Source: Lachnospiraceae bacterium UBA2864 (lineage in GTDB: Bacteria > Bacillota > Clostridia > Lachnospirales > Lachnospiraceae). Taken from it: a stretch of 59,938 bases of DNA. The stretch is taken from contig DEFA01000001.1 of assembly GCA_002350525.1 (NCBI GenBank), positions 1-59,938 on the forward strand. Reading direction: 5' to 3'. Shown here one piece after another: positions 15,790 through 23,814 of this stretch. A program made the position numbers and the translations under genes. The notes beneath the pieces are model-generated. The model saw only the letters and a list, made by a program, of their open reading frames with translations, searched no databases and had not been told where the DNA came from. Position 1 is the first letter of the stretch; each line of letters begins with the position of its first letter.

Positions 15790-16512
15790 ATGGGAAATGC
15801 AATTCTTGCGGAGAATCTTACAAAGAGATATGGCAGCAAAACAGCGGTTGATAATATATCACTTTCGGTACCGGAGGGCGAAATGATTGCTCTTCTTGGT
15901 GTAAACGGAGCAGGCAAAACAACAACCATAAGAATGCTCACATGTCTCTCAAAGCCGACAGAAGGAAAGGCCGAGATACTCGGACACGATGTTGTAAGGG
16001 AGACCGACACGGTTAAGAGACTTGTCGGAATATCCACACAGGATACGGCAGTAGCAGATAATCTTACGGTTGAAGAAAATCTTGAGTTTATGGCAGGCGT
16101 ATACCTCGATAAAGAAGCTGTAAGAGACAGCGTGGAAAAAACCATAAGAATATTCGGATTGGAGGAATATAAGAATACAAGATCAAAACATCTTTCGGGC
16201 GGTTGGAAGAGAAAGCTTTCCATAGCAATGGCGATAATCGGGGAGCCAAAGGTACTCTTCCTGGATGAACCGACTCTCGGGTTGGATGTTCTGGCCAGAA
16301 GAGAGCTCTGGAAGATCATTAACAGGCTTAAGGAAAGTATGACGATAGTTCTGACCACTCACTATATGGAAGAGGCCGAGTCTCTGGCGGACAGGATAGC
16401 GATCATGATAAACGGAAAGATCGTTCGTCTCGGAACCCTCGGGGAACTCGAGCAACAGACGGGTAAAAAAGGACTCGAAGAAGTATTTGTAGCAGTAGCA
16501 GAGGAATTATAG
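15790..16512 (+). CDS. ABC-2 exporter ATP-binding protein (DrrA/NatA type)
   Basis: This 240-aa ATPase has Walker A GVNGAGKTTTIRML (about residues 38-51), the Q-loop in VGISTQDTAVADNLTVEENLEF, signature LSGGWKRKLSIAMAI, Walker B VLFLDEPTLGLD and H-loop TTHYMEEAESLADR. This set is typical of daunorubicin-resistance (DrrA) and NatA-like exporters. It powers the permease encoded 18 bases after its stop. The LytTR operator upstream points to control by the LytTR/DUF3021 pair downstream. GGTCAGGTGG before the ATG serves as the ribosome site. Confidence 0.93.
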   Translation: MGNAILAENLTKRYGSKTAVDNISLSVPEGEMIALLGVNGAGKTTTIRMLTCLSKPTEGKAEILGHDVVRETDTVKRLVGISTQDTAVADNLTVEENLEFMAGVYLDKEAVRDSVEKTIRIFGLEEYKNTRSKHLSGGWKRKLSIAMAIIGEPKVLFLDEPTLGLDVLARRELWKIINRLKESMTIVLTTHYMEEAESLADRIAIMINGKIVRLGTLGELEQQTGKKGLEEVFVAVAEEL

Positions 16513-16530
16513 TGAGAGAGGAGAAACGAT

Positions 16531-17301
16531 ATGAACAGAACAATTAACTTTGCAAAGAGAAATATACTTGAGATGTCAAGAGATGTACTGAGTTACATAT
16601 TCTGCATTGCATTTCCGATAGTAATGCTGATTATCATGTCGGTGGTAAATTCAAGTATACCGAAGGAAGCGGGAATGACACTTTTCAGGATTGATAATCT
16701 CGCAGGCGGTATTGCAATTTTCGGACTTACTTTCGTTATGCTCTTTACGGCAATAAGCGTTGCCAAGGATAGAAGCGGCAGTTTTCTTATAAGAATGTTT
16801 GCATCCCCTATGAAGAGCGAAAACTTTACAATGGGATATATACTTCCGATGCTTGTTGTAGCGCTGGTTCAGGTGGTGATCGCATTTACGGCATCTATGG
16901 TAATAGCTGTGATAACAGGCTCAGAGCTGAAGCTCGAAGGACTTCTTATATCGACAATCGTTCTCTTTCCTTCAGCCCTTATGTTTACGGCAATAGGAAT
17001 GATCGCGGGAACACTATTTAATGAGAAGGCGGCACCGGGAATATGCTCGATCTTCATATCGCTCGGCTCCTTCGTGGGTGGTATCTGGTTTGATGTTGAC
17101 GGAGTAGGCGGAGTTATGCAGAAGATAAGTAAATGTACTCCTTTCTACTATGCAACCAAGTCGGTAAGGGCAGCAATCGATATGGACTTTGGTAAAGACA
17201 GTTTTGTGATTCCAATAGTTATCGTAACAGCATCCGCAATGATCCTGACAGCTCTTGCATGTATAGTATTCAGGAGAAGAATGAGAGCAGACCTGTCTTG
17301 A
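16531..17301 (+). CDS. ABC-2 type permease
   Basis: This 256-aa protein has six hydrophobic helices (about 22-42, 60-80, 103-130, 140-165, 170-190, 222-247) and the ABC-2 core pattern: a cytosolic KDRSGSFLIRMFASPMKSENF after helix 2 and an LGSFVGGIWF segment before the last loop. It forms the membrane channel for the ATPase at 15790. The substrate is unknown; related pairs export drugs, peptides or lipids. Ribosome site GAGAGGAGAA (16515-16524). Confidence 0.88.
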   Translation: MNRTINFAKRNILEMSRDVLSYIFCIAFPIVMLIIMSVVNSSIPKEAGMTLFRIDNLAGGIAIFGLTFVMLFTAISVAKDRSGSFLIRMFASPMKSENFTMGYILPMLVVALVQVVIAFTASMVIAVITGSELKLEGLLISTIVLFPSALMFTAIGMIAGTLFNEKAAPGICSIFISLGSFVGGIWFDVDGVGGVMQKISKCTPFYYATKSVRAAIDMDFGKDSFVIPIVIVTASAMILTALACIVFRRRMRADLS

Positions 17302-17333
17302 AATACAATTCATAATCTCTTATACTTTTATTG

Positions 17334-17368
17334 GCGGGCAGGAGTTTACCCTGTCCGCTATACTTTTA
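17334..17368 (+). terminator. hairpin between the ABC and LytTR genes
   Basis: GCGGGCAGG (17334-17342) pairs with CCTGTCCGC (17350-17358), then TATACTTTTAA. It looks like a rho-independent terminator. The decamer TATACTTTTA flanks it on both sides (17321-17330 and 17359-17368). Confidence 0.6.
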
Positions 17369-17392
17369 ATGAGAGATTGTCGGGTGATTTAT

Positions 17393-17857
17393 ATGAAAAT
17401 AAGGACTGAGATAAACAGCAAATATACCGAGATAGAACTCCATATATGTCATAATGAGATAAACGATGAGGTGAGAAATATATCGTCCGAGCTTCATATG
17501 ATGTATGATGAGAGTCTTTCGGGAACGGATGAACGGGGCAACAGGCGCATGCTCCGACCGGGGGAGATAGTATCTTTTTATTCGGAAGGACAGAGAGTGA
17601 TAGCCCTTGGTGAAGAGGAAAGATTTGTCATATCGAGTAAGCTCTATGAACTCGAAGAAGAACTTACCAAGTCACATTTCATAAGGATATCCAAGTCTGA
17701 GATTGTGAATATAAGAAAGATCAAAAGTCTTGATATGAGTATATCGGGAACCATAAGAATTCTTATGAAGAACGGACATGAAACCTATGTTTCAAGAAGA
17801 AATGTATCGAAGCTTAAGGAACGTCTCAAGGAGGAAAGGATGGTGAAGCAGGCATGA
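17393..17857 (+). CDS. LytTR-domain transcription regulator
   Basis: This 154-aa protein lacks a receiver domain. The first 50 residues form a short alpha/beta region (MKIRTEINSKYTEIELHICHNE), and residues about 55-150 are a LytTR DNA-binding domain (IVSFYSEGQRVIALGEEERFVISSKLYELEEEL, FIRISKSEIVNIRKI, KNGHETYVSRRNVSKLKERL). Standalone LytTR proteins with a membrane partner form the LytTR regulatory systems of Firmicutes, in which the membrane protein holds the regulator inactive. The start at 17393 is chosen over 17369 by family similarity. Its stop overlaps the DUF3021 start by four bases (ATGA). Confidence 0.88.
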   Translation: MKIRTEINSKYTEIELHICHNEINDEVRNISSELHMMYDESLSGTDERGNRRMLRPGEIVSFYSEGQRVIALGEEERFVISSKLYELEEELTKSHFIRISKSEIVNIRKIKSLDMSISGTIRILMKNGHETYVSRRNVSKLKERLKEERMVKQA

Positions 17858-18312
17858 AAGAAATATTGAAAAGAGGCATGATGAGCTTTGCAATCTCTGC
17901 CTTTTGCGGTCTTATTATAAATCTTCTGATAGATGTAATAGTTAATCTGAACGGAGTAAAAGGTTTTGTATCTATGTCGGCTCAGTATGTTGCTCTTTTT
18001 CCGACTACTGCTATGGCCGCATATGTGAATATACTCATATATGGAATGATAGGCTTTGTATTTGCGGCAATGACCTTTATATATGATGTTGAGAGATTGG
18101 GATTTCTGTTTCAGAGCATCATATACTTTATAGTAACCGAAAGTCTCAGTGTGGCGGTAACGATATTCCTGTGGCAGCTGCATCATTATCCGAGTGCATT
18201 TATCGGAACTCTTATGGGATATGCTGTTTCACATATAATCATATTTATTTCGGCGTACAGAACCCTCAGGAAAGATGTGAAAGAGATTAATGAAATTTAT
18301 ATAGAAGGATAA
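17854..18312 (+). CDS. DUF3021 membrane protein, likely LytTR inhibitor
   Basis: This 152-aa protein has four transmembrane helices (about 10-32, 46-75, 83-105, 112-135) with short loops, the DUF3021 pattern. DUF3021 genes are usually coupled to a LytTR gene, as here (4-base overlap). By analogy with HdrM/BrsM in streptococci it probably sequesters the LytTR protein at the membrane until a signal arrives; that is inferred from the family arrangement. The pair follows the ABC exporter whose promoter carries the 9-12-9 operator. A terminator follows at 18345. Confidence 0.85.
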   Translation: MKEILKRGMMSFAISAFCGLIINLLIDVIVNLNGVKGFVSMSAQYVALFPTTAMAAYVNILIYGMIGFVFAAMTFIYDVERLGFLFQSIIYFIVTESLSVAVTIFLWQLHHYPSAFIGTLMGYAVSHIIIFISAYRTLRKDVKEINEIYIEG

Positions 18313-18344
18313 GGTTTATAAAAAAACAAAGTTTACATAATGCA

Positions 18345-18374
18345 AAAGGCGTGCCATAAACAGCATGCCTTTTT
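18345..18374 (+). terminator. terminator after the DUF3021 gene
   Basis: AAAGGCGTGC (18345-18354) pairs, with one G-U, with GCATGCCTTT (18363-18372), continuing into a U-tract to 18374. The motif GTTTACATAAT (18331-18341) sits just before the stem. Confidence 0.8.
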
Positions 18375-18408
18375 ACGTTAATCCTCCTTTTTCTTACAGT
18401 AATCCTGT

Positions 18409-18436
18409 TTGACTCGGGTTCATTATTTGATATAAT
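18409..18436 (+). promoter_or_regulatory. sigma-A promoter for the second sensor-GGDEF gene
   Basis: TTGACT (18409-18414), a 16-bp spacer and TATAAT (18431-18436), 22 bases upstream of the start codon. Confidence 0.8.
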
Positions 18437-18458
18437 AAAGATATCTATGGGGGTAAAA

Positions 18459-20366
18459 ATGAATAAGCGTATTGCAGTATTTACAAACGGATTCAGTGTT
18501 GAATTCATTGAATATATTGTTAGTGGCCTACAGAAAAAAGCAAAGATTGATGGGTTTGATATCATTGTTTTTGTAACATATTGTTCCATGATGAACCATG
18601 AGTTACAGAACAAGTGTCAGCTCAACATATTTCATCTGCCGGATCCGGTGGATTTTGATGGGGCTATAATGCTAACAAATACATATAACTTTCCCGATGA
18701 ACAGGAGCGAGTATGTGCTCGTTTTCAGCGGGCAGGTGTTCCTATGCTTTCCCTCGAAGTAGATGTTCCCGATATGTCATGTATAAAAACTGAAAATTAT
18801 AAGGGTATTTACGAACTCACTAAACATCTTATAGACCATCATGGTGTAAAAAAGGTCATGTTTGTGAATGGTGTTAAGGAGAATGTAGAGAATACGACCA
18901 GAAGGCGTGCACTTGTTGATGCTTTGGCGGAATATGGATTGGAACTGTTCTATGATCTTGACGGAGACTTCAGTTTTTACAGTGCCTATACGAGTATGTC
19001 CGGATATATTGAAGCTAAGAAAGAGGTTCCCGAAGCGATAGTCTGCGCAAATGACCTTATGGCTATGGGAGTATATTATTCTTTACTTGAACACGGTATC
19101 AATGTACCGGAAGATGTTATTCTGACCGGTTTTGATATGGTAAGGGACGGGCAGATAGCCTTTCCGATTCTTTCTACGGTTTCCAGGGGATGGGATAAAT
19201 TCGGAGAAATTGCATATGATAAGCTTATGTATCAGATAGCACATCCGGATGAGAGATTTACTGAGGTTTACGATTCATACTTTGTTCCGTCGGAGAGCTG
19301 TGGATGTCAGGCATCGGAAGAGGCGGACGGAGAAAGGTATCTCAGTATCAGAAACCGTTATTTCGAAGAGTTTCAGAACAGCATTATGGATGTATTTTTT
19401 CAGCGGCTTCAGATACCTCTTTCTCTTGCTGAGTGTAAGACGGACTTCTTCGATAAAGGAATGGGTATCTATCCTGATATCCCCATGCTCGGACCGGATT
19501 ACTGTATATGTACGGAGCCGGAATATTTTGAAATTGATGATGACGAATATCCTGAGAGGATACGCGGATACAGCTCGGATATGGATGTGCTGTATGAGCT
19601 TAGAGACAATAAGAAATATAGTCTCAGTCATTTTGACTCCGGACAGCTTTATCCCGGTTATACACATAAAGAAGGGGAATCTAATCTTTATATCTTTGCA
19701 CCGCTTAATTATCTGAATTTTATAATAGGTTATGTTGCTATAAAGAATACTCCAAAGCTTCTGTATGATCCTACAGGCTTAAGCAAGTTTGTAAGTAGTA
19801 TGAACTCGCTGCTTTTTACCATGCGCCGGTATATTTTCTCGGAAAGAAAAAACAGACAGCTGAAAGAAATCTATATGACCGATGCATTGACGGGACTATA
19901 TAATCGTACCGGCTGCGAGAAGGTGTTATATGAATTTATAACCGAGCAGAAAAAGCAGGGCAAAAAATCTATTCTTGTTTTTGCGGATATCGACCGGATG
20001 AAGATCATAAATGATCGTTACGGACATTTGAAAGGTGATTTTGCCATAAAGGCCACAGCCGATGCATTTAAAAAGTTTTCACCGGACAGCTGGATGTTCG
20101 GAAGGTACGGAGGTGATGAGTTTATAGCGGTCGGACCGTGTCCTGATCCGGAAAAGCTTGAAAACAGTATCAGAAAACTGAGTGAAGACATGACTGAGGA
20201 ATTCAATTCGCATAACCTTGACTTCCTGCTTCATGCAAGTGTAGGATACAAGGTCATAGAACCTGATGACGAGGGAACCATAAAAGATTATATTGATGCC
20301 GCAGACAGATATATGTATGCGGAAAAGGAGAAATATCATAAGCTTATAGACAGTATTAAAAAGTAA
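18459..20366 (+). CDS. periplasmic-binding-like (LacI-type) sensor fused to GGDEF
   Basis: This 635-aa protein starts MNKRIAVFTNGFSVEFIEYI, a LacI/RbsB-like receptor with no helix-turn-helix or signal peptide (about 1-285: VCANDLMAMGVYYSLLEHGI, LTGFDMVRDGQIAFPILSTV, SCGCQ). A linker region of about 185 residues carries no domain I recognise. The GGDEF domain (about 475-630) has MTDALTGLYNRTGC, FADIDRMKIINDRYG and GRYGGDEFIAVG, an intact GGDEF active site. It should make c-di-GMP in response to a cytosolic ligand. The ATG at 18459 (GGGGG five bases upstream) is preferred to 18447. Own promoter at 18409. Confidence 0.9.
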   Translation: MNKRIAVFTNGFSVEFIEYIVSGLQKKAKIDGFDIIVFVTYCSMMNHELQNKCQLNIFHLPDPVDFDGAIMLTNTYNFPDEQERVCARFQRAGVPMLSLEVDVPDMSCIKTENYKGIYELTKHLIDHHGVKKVMFVNGVKENVENTTRRRALVDALAEYGLELFYDLDGDFSFYSAYTSMSGYIEAKKEVPEAIVCANDLMAMGVYYSLLEHGINVPEDVILTGFDMVRDGQIAFPILSTVSRGWDKFGEIAYDKLMYQIAHPDERFTEVYDSYFVPSESCGCQASEEADGERYLSIRNRYFEEFQNSIMDVFFQRLQIPLSLAECKTDFFDKGMGIYPDIPMLGPDYCICTEPEYFEIDDDEYPERIRGYSSDMDVLYELRDNKKYSLSHFDSGQLYPGYTHKEGESNLYIFAPLNYLNFIIGYVAIKNTPKLLYDPTGLSKFVSSMNSLLFTMRRYIFSERKNRQLKEIYMTDALTGLYNRTGCEKVLYEFITEQKKQGKKSILVFADIDRMKIINDRYGHLKGDFAIKATADAFKKFSPDSWMFGRYGGDEFIAVGPCPDPEKLENSIRKLSEDMTEEFNSHNLDFLLHASVGYKVIEPDDEGTIKDYIDAADRYMYAEKEKYHKLIDSIKK

Positions 20367-20395
20367 TTGTTCATGATAATGGGGGTATTTGAATT

Positions 20396-20842
20396 ATGGA
20401 CGGTAAAAAAGGCCTGGTAACGGTCAGACCGGTAACGGAGACCGATGCCGCCGAAGTATGTATGATATGCTGCGAAGATCTGGGATATCAATGTGATAAG
20501 ACCCTGGTCAAGCTGAGGATAAGCCAGCTTGATACTGAAAGAGAAGCAGTATTTGTTGCGATATATGATGAGCAGATTGTCGGGTTTATCCATGTTGAAA
20601 GATATAATACACTTTACTTTGAGACAATGGCCAATATACTCGGACTCGCAGTAAGTACAAAGTTCAGAAAACATGGTATCGGTAAGGCACTTGTTGAGAG
20701 GGCTGAGGACTGGGCAAATGAAAATGACATAGCTCTTATGAGGCTTAATTCGGGAGCATCCAGAAGCGGAGCTCATGAGTTCTACAGACATCTCGGATAT
20801 GCCTCTGAGAAGAACCAGCTGAGATTTGTAAAAAGATTATAA
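20396..20842 (+). CDS. GNAT-family N-acetyltransferase
   Basis: This 148-aa single-domain GNAT has VTVRPVTETDAAEV at the start, LGLAVSTKFRKHGIGKALVERAEDWA (acetyl-CoA loop, R-x-x-G-x-G) and RLNSGASRSGAHEFYRHLGY at the end, resembling aminoglycoside-type and general small-amine acetyltransferases. The substrate is unknown. It lies 29 bases after the sensor-GGDEF gene with GGGGG upstream, so it is probably co-transcribed, and is followed by a terminator. Confidence 0.88.
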   Translation: MDGKKGLVTVRPVTETDAAEVCMICCEDLGYQCDKTLVKLRISQLDTEREAVFVAIYDEQIVGFIHVERYNTLYFETMANILGLAVSTKFRKHGIGKALVERAEDWANENDIALMRLNSGASRSGAHEFYRHLGYASEKNQLRFVKRL

Positions 20843-20853
20843 TGAATATGCAG

Positions 20854-20889
20854 ATGCACCATCTGATACGAATCGGATGGTGCATTTTA
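20854..20889 (+). terminator. terminator after the GNAT gene
   Basis: ATGCACCATC (20854-20863) pairs with GATGGTGCAT (20876-20885); the interior continues pairing imperfectly. A short TTTT follows. Confidence 0.75.
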
Positions 20890-20908
20890 AACGGATATAA
20901 GCAATCTG

Positions 20909-20932
20909 CCCCGCCCGTTAATTTTAGCGGGG
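20909..20932 (+). other. GC-rich hairpin in the two-component leader
   Basis: CCCCGC (20909-20914) pairs with GCGGGG (20927-20932) about 27 bases upstream of the regulator start codon. No U-tract follows, so it is more likely a leader or operator structure than a terminator. Confidence 0.35.
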
Positions 20933-20958
20933 GGGATGAGAAAAACGAAGGAGGACGT

Positions 20959-21711
20959 ATGCATTACAGCGTACTTGTGGTCGACGATGAGGTCGAGCTT
21001 TCTGAATATACGGCAAGGTACTTCAATATGTCGGGAGTGGATACGGCATATGTACTCGATGCGCCGTCTGCGATGGAATTCTTTAAGGAAAATACATGTT
21101 CGCTTGTACTTCTGGATATAAATCTGGGAGAGGATTCCGGATTTGAACTTTGCAGGACTATAAGACAGACTATGAATATCCCGATATTTTTTATAAGCGC
21201 GAGATCGGCGGAGGATGATATGCTTCTGGCACTGAGTATAGGCGGAGATGACTATATCTGTAAGCCTTATTCACTGGGAGTCCTGTTGGCAAAGGTTAAA
21301 GCGGAGCTGAAACGTTATGAGGAAAGTTCAGGTAAGAACGCTGAGGAGAGTATTGCTGACAGCTCCGGCAAAAAGGGAGAATCGGATTCCGGACGCGATA
21401 AGGATACAGGAATCGTTCGTCTCGGAAGTGCTGTCATAAATCTCCGAAGTGCTTCTGTCAGGAAGAACGGCATCGATCAGCCTCTTAAAGCGATGGAATA
21501 TAAGCTTCTCGTATATATGTTGAATAATCCGGGAAGAGTAATACCGAAGGATGAATTCTTTGATAAAATATGGGATACTCAGTTTGTGGGAGATGTGACA
21601 CTGAATGTTCATATCAGGCATCTGAGAGAAAAAATAGAAGATGATCCAGGAAGTCCTAGATTTATCAAAACTGTCTGGGGAGTCGGATTTATCTTAAATG
21701 TAGAGGAATAG
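20959..21711 (+). CDS. OmpR-family response regulator
   Basis: This 250-aa regulator has a receiver domain (1-118: VVDDE, phospho-acceptor Asp53 in LLDINLGE, ISARS, Lys in YICKPYSL) and a winged-helix domain (about 150-248: LKAMEYKLLVYMLNNPGR, DVTLNVHIRHLREKI, KTVWGVGFIL), joined by a hydrophilic Ser/Glu/Lys-rich linker (about 120-150) that is longer than usual. GAAGGAGGA (20947-20955) fixes the start at 20959 rather than the upstream in-frame ATG at 20842, which would translate through the terminator hairpin. It is paired with the kinase at 21812 and precedes an ABC/FtsX exporter. Confidence 0.93.
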   Translation: MHYSVLVVDDEVELSEYTARYFNMSGVDTAYVLDAPSAMEFFKENTCSLVLLDINLGEDSGFELCRTIRQTMNIPIFFISARSAEDDMLLALSIGGDDYICKPYSLGVLLAKVKAELKRYEESSGKNAEESIADSSGKKGESDSGRDKDTGIVRLGSAVINLRSASVRKNGIDQPLKAMEYKLLVYMLNNPGRVIPKDEFFDKIWDTQFVGDVTLNVHIRHLREKIEDDPGSPRFIKTVWGVGFILNVEE

Positions 21712-21766
21712 TCGGGTGGAAGATAAAGAGTCAGACGGAAGATAAATAGTCAGGCGGAAGATAAAT
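21710..21766 (+). repeat. three 19-bp tandem repeats
   Basis: Three adjacent 19-bp units, AGTCGGGTGGAAGATAAAG, AGTCAGACGGAAGATAAAT and AGTCAGGCGGAAGATAAAT (21710, 21729, 21748), begin on the regulator stop codon and fill the gap before the kinase gene. Confidence 0.85.
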
Positions 21767-21811
21767 CCTACGTCAAGACGGTTCGAAGATTAAAGGGTTT
21801 AGGAAGAGATT

Positions 21812-23092
21812 ATGAAGACCAGGTATCTCTTGATATACATATTTTTATTTATAGGGCTCAGTACCGCTATCTGCATAAGGATTGCAGATGGCGGTGATTC
21901 ACGTGCACCGGAGGCGGATGCGACCGAAATCAACAGATTTCTTCTTTCGATTGAGAGTAACTGGGCAGATATAAGCAGTAAAGACAGGGAGTATACGGAA
22001 CGGGAAGGTTCCTTTGATTACTGTATCATAGATGCTTCTTCAAAGGTTCTGATACTTACAAGGGAGGATATGGCAGATACAGTCTCTGCGGCCACGGTTC
22101 ATTACGATATCATAAGAGATATCGAAGTGGACGAAAAAATCGTCGGGAAGCTGATCATATATAATCCTTCCGAGGAATTAAAACGTAAGGAAAGCAGGAA
22201 TTATGCCTTGATGGCGGCAGCTATGCTTTCAGGGGCACTGCTTTTTATCATCATCTATGCTGTATATATCGAGAAGAGGATTATCAGTCCGTTTAAAAAG
22301 ATGAAGCAGTTTGCTGTTCGTATAGCTTCGGGAAATCTTGATACACCTCTTGAAATGGATAGGGAAAATATATTCGGAGATTTTACGGAAGCTTTTGATA
22401 TAATGCGTGAAGAGCTTAAGGCTTCAAGGGACAGGGAAGAAGCTGCAGTAAAAAGCCGTAAGGAACTGGTTGCCGAACTCTCACATGATATTAAAACTCC
22501 GGTTGCTTCTATTAAGGCTATGGCAGATGTTATGAGCCTTACTGCGAAGGATGAGCTTGAGAGAGATACGATTTCGGCTATTAACGGCAAGGCGGATCAG
22601 ATAGATAAGCTTATCTCCAATCTTTTTCATGCTACACTTGAAGAACTTGAACAGCTGGAAGTTCACACGGAAGAGGTCACTTCTACAGAGCTTTTTCAGA
22701 TGCTGCAGGAAGCGGATTATATGAAGAAGATTTCCGAGATTGATATTAAGGATGCAGTCGTAATCTCCGATCCACTACGTATCAATCAGGTTATATCGAA
22801 TATCATAGCCAATTCATATAAATATGCAGGTACGGATATTACGGTTTCAAGCAGATTTGATACCGGTAACTATTATATTCTTGAAATAGCCGATAAAGGT
22901 GGAGGAGTTCCCGAAGCAGAACTCGAAATGATCACTGAGAAGTTTAAGAGGGGTTCAAATTCAGAAGGAAAAGACGGTTCAGGTCTGGGGCTCTACATCT
23001 CAAGATATCTTATGGAAAAAATGGGAGGCGGCCTGGTCTGTTCGAATAACATAGAAGGACTTACGGTGACAATCATGATACCGGTAGCATGA
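21812..23092 (+). CDS. sensor histidine kinase
   Basis: This 426-aa kinase has TM1 at about 4-21, an extracellular domain of about 110 residues, TM2 at about 132-154, HAMP (about 155-205), HisKA with His225 in ELSHDIKTPVASIKAM, and an HATPase domain (NIIANSYKYA, IADKGGGVPEAE, GSGLGLYISRYLMEKMGG). It is the partner of the regulator at 20959. Together with the downstream ABC and FtsX genes it makes a sensing/export module. The start at 21812 is weakly supported, with GGAAGAGAT upstream. Confidence 0.92.
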   Translation: MKTRYLLIYIFLFIGLSTAICIRIADGGDSRAPEADATEINRFLLSIESNWADISSKDREYTEREGSFDYCIIDASSKVLILTREDMADTVSAATVHYDIIRDIEVDEKIVGKLIIYNPSEELKRKESRNYALMAAAMLSGALLFIIIYAVYIEKRIISPFKKMKQFAVRIASGNLDTPLEMDRENIFGDFTEAFDIMREELKASRDREEAAVKSRKELVAELSHDIKTPVASIKAMADVMSLTAKDELERDTISAINGKADQIDKLISNLFHATLEELEQLEVHTEEVTSTELFQMLQEADYMKKISEIDIKDAVVISDPLRINQVISNIIANSYKYAGTDITVSSRFDTGNYYILEIADKGGGVPEAELEMITEKFKRGSNSEGKDGSGLGLYISRYLMEKMGGGLVCSNNIEGLTVTIMIPVA

Positions 23093-23119
23093 TGGTGGAA
23101 TTCAGATCGGATAAATACT

Positions 23120-23174
23120 TTTAAAAAATATTTAAAAAACAGACAAAGATTTAAAATTCTTTTTGCTTTATATT
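23120..23174 (+). promoter_or_regulatory. putative promoter with 11-bp-phased TTTAAAA repeats
   Basis: TTTAAAA begins at 23120 and again at 23131 (11 bp apart), with a third copy at 23150, followed by a -10-like TATATT at 23169-23174. The phasing fits an OmpR-type regulator, presumably the one encoded at 20959. The terminator hairpin at 23175 begins directly downstream. Confidence 0.45.
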
Positions 23175-23207
23175 AGGATCATACAGAGAGTTGTATGGTC
23201 CTTTTTT
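23175..23207 (+). terminator. terminator after the kinase gene
   Basis: AGGATCATACA (23175-23185) pairs with TGTATGGTCCT (23192-23202), one wobble pair, and is followed by TTTTTT. A transcript starting from the -10 at 23169 would begin inside the left arm and escape termination. Confidence 0.8.
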
Positions 23208-23253
23208 GTGGCAGGAGATTACTAAACGGAGATTCATATACGGAGAATGTAAA

Positions 23254-23745
23254 ATGGATAAAGCTGTTAAGGGAAATTGGATAAAGAGGAACTGGTTGAA
23301 GCTGTACTTTGTTTTTATAATCCTGATCCTCATAATGTTAAGCGTAGGATCGGTTTTGGATTTCATATCCTATTCAACCGGAGAAAAAGCAGATGCGGTT
23401 GTCACTGAAGTGATTAATAAAAGGGAAAAGAGGGGAGCTCGCGGGCAGACTTCGGAAAAGGTTACCAAAGTAAAAATCCGTTACAGTATAGACGGAACCG
23501 AGTACAGTCAGGAGATCAAGCTTCAGGGTTGGTATAAACTCAGGACCGGTGATAGTCTGAAGGTATCCTGTGATCCTGAAAATCCGGAGAAGGTTATAAT
23601 ACCGCAGAGATTGTATCAGGGCATCAAGTTTGATATTCTATGGGGACTCTTTGTTGGAATTCAGCTGGGACTGGTTATAAAATTCAGCAGGAAGAAAGAT
23701 AAGCCGCAAAATGACGATCACTTCGCCGATACAAGGCAGGCGTGA
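23254..23745 (+). CDS. DUF3592-like membrane protein
   Basis: This 163-aa protein has a helix at about 15-35, an extracytoplasmic beta-rich domain (about 42-125: ADAVVTEVINKREKRG, VKIRYSIDGTEYSQEIKLQGWYKLRTGDSLKVSCDPENPEKVI) and a second helix (about 132-148). This matches DUF3592, a small domain of unknown function with an OB-like topology. GGAGAATG fixes the start at 23254. It lies between a two-component system and an ABC transporter and is likely an accessory part of that module. Confidence 0.8.
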   Translation: MDKAVKGNWIKRNWLKLYFVFIILILIMLSVGSVLDFISYSTGEKADAVVTEVINKREKRGARGQTSEKVTKVKIRYSIDGTEYSQEIKLQGWYKLRTGDSLKVSCDPENPEKVIIPQRLYQGIKFDILWGLFVGIQLGLVIKFSRKKDKPQNDDHFADTRQA

Positions 23746-23814
23746 TACGGTCAGTTTAATTATAGATGAGAGAGAATAGATATAAAGGAAATAAGAAGTG
23801 AGGATATAGAGAAT

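Noticed and set aside
20842..20958. Upstream extension of the response regulator from the ATG at 20842
   Set aside because: It would translate through a terminator hairpin and a GC-rich stem, while a perfect GAAGGAGGA site precedes the ATG at 20959, where receiver homology begins.
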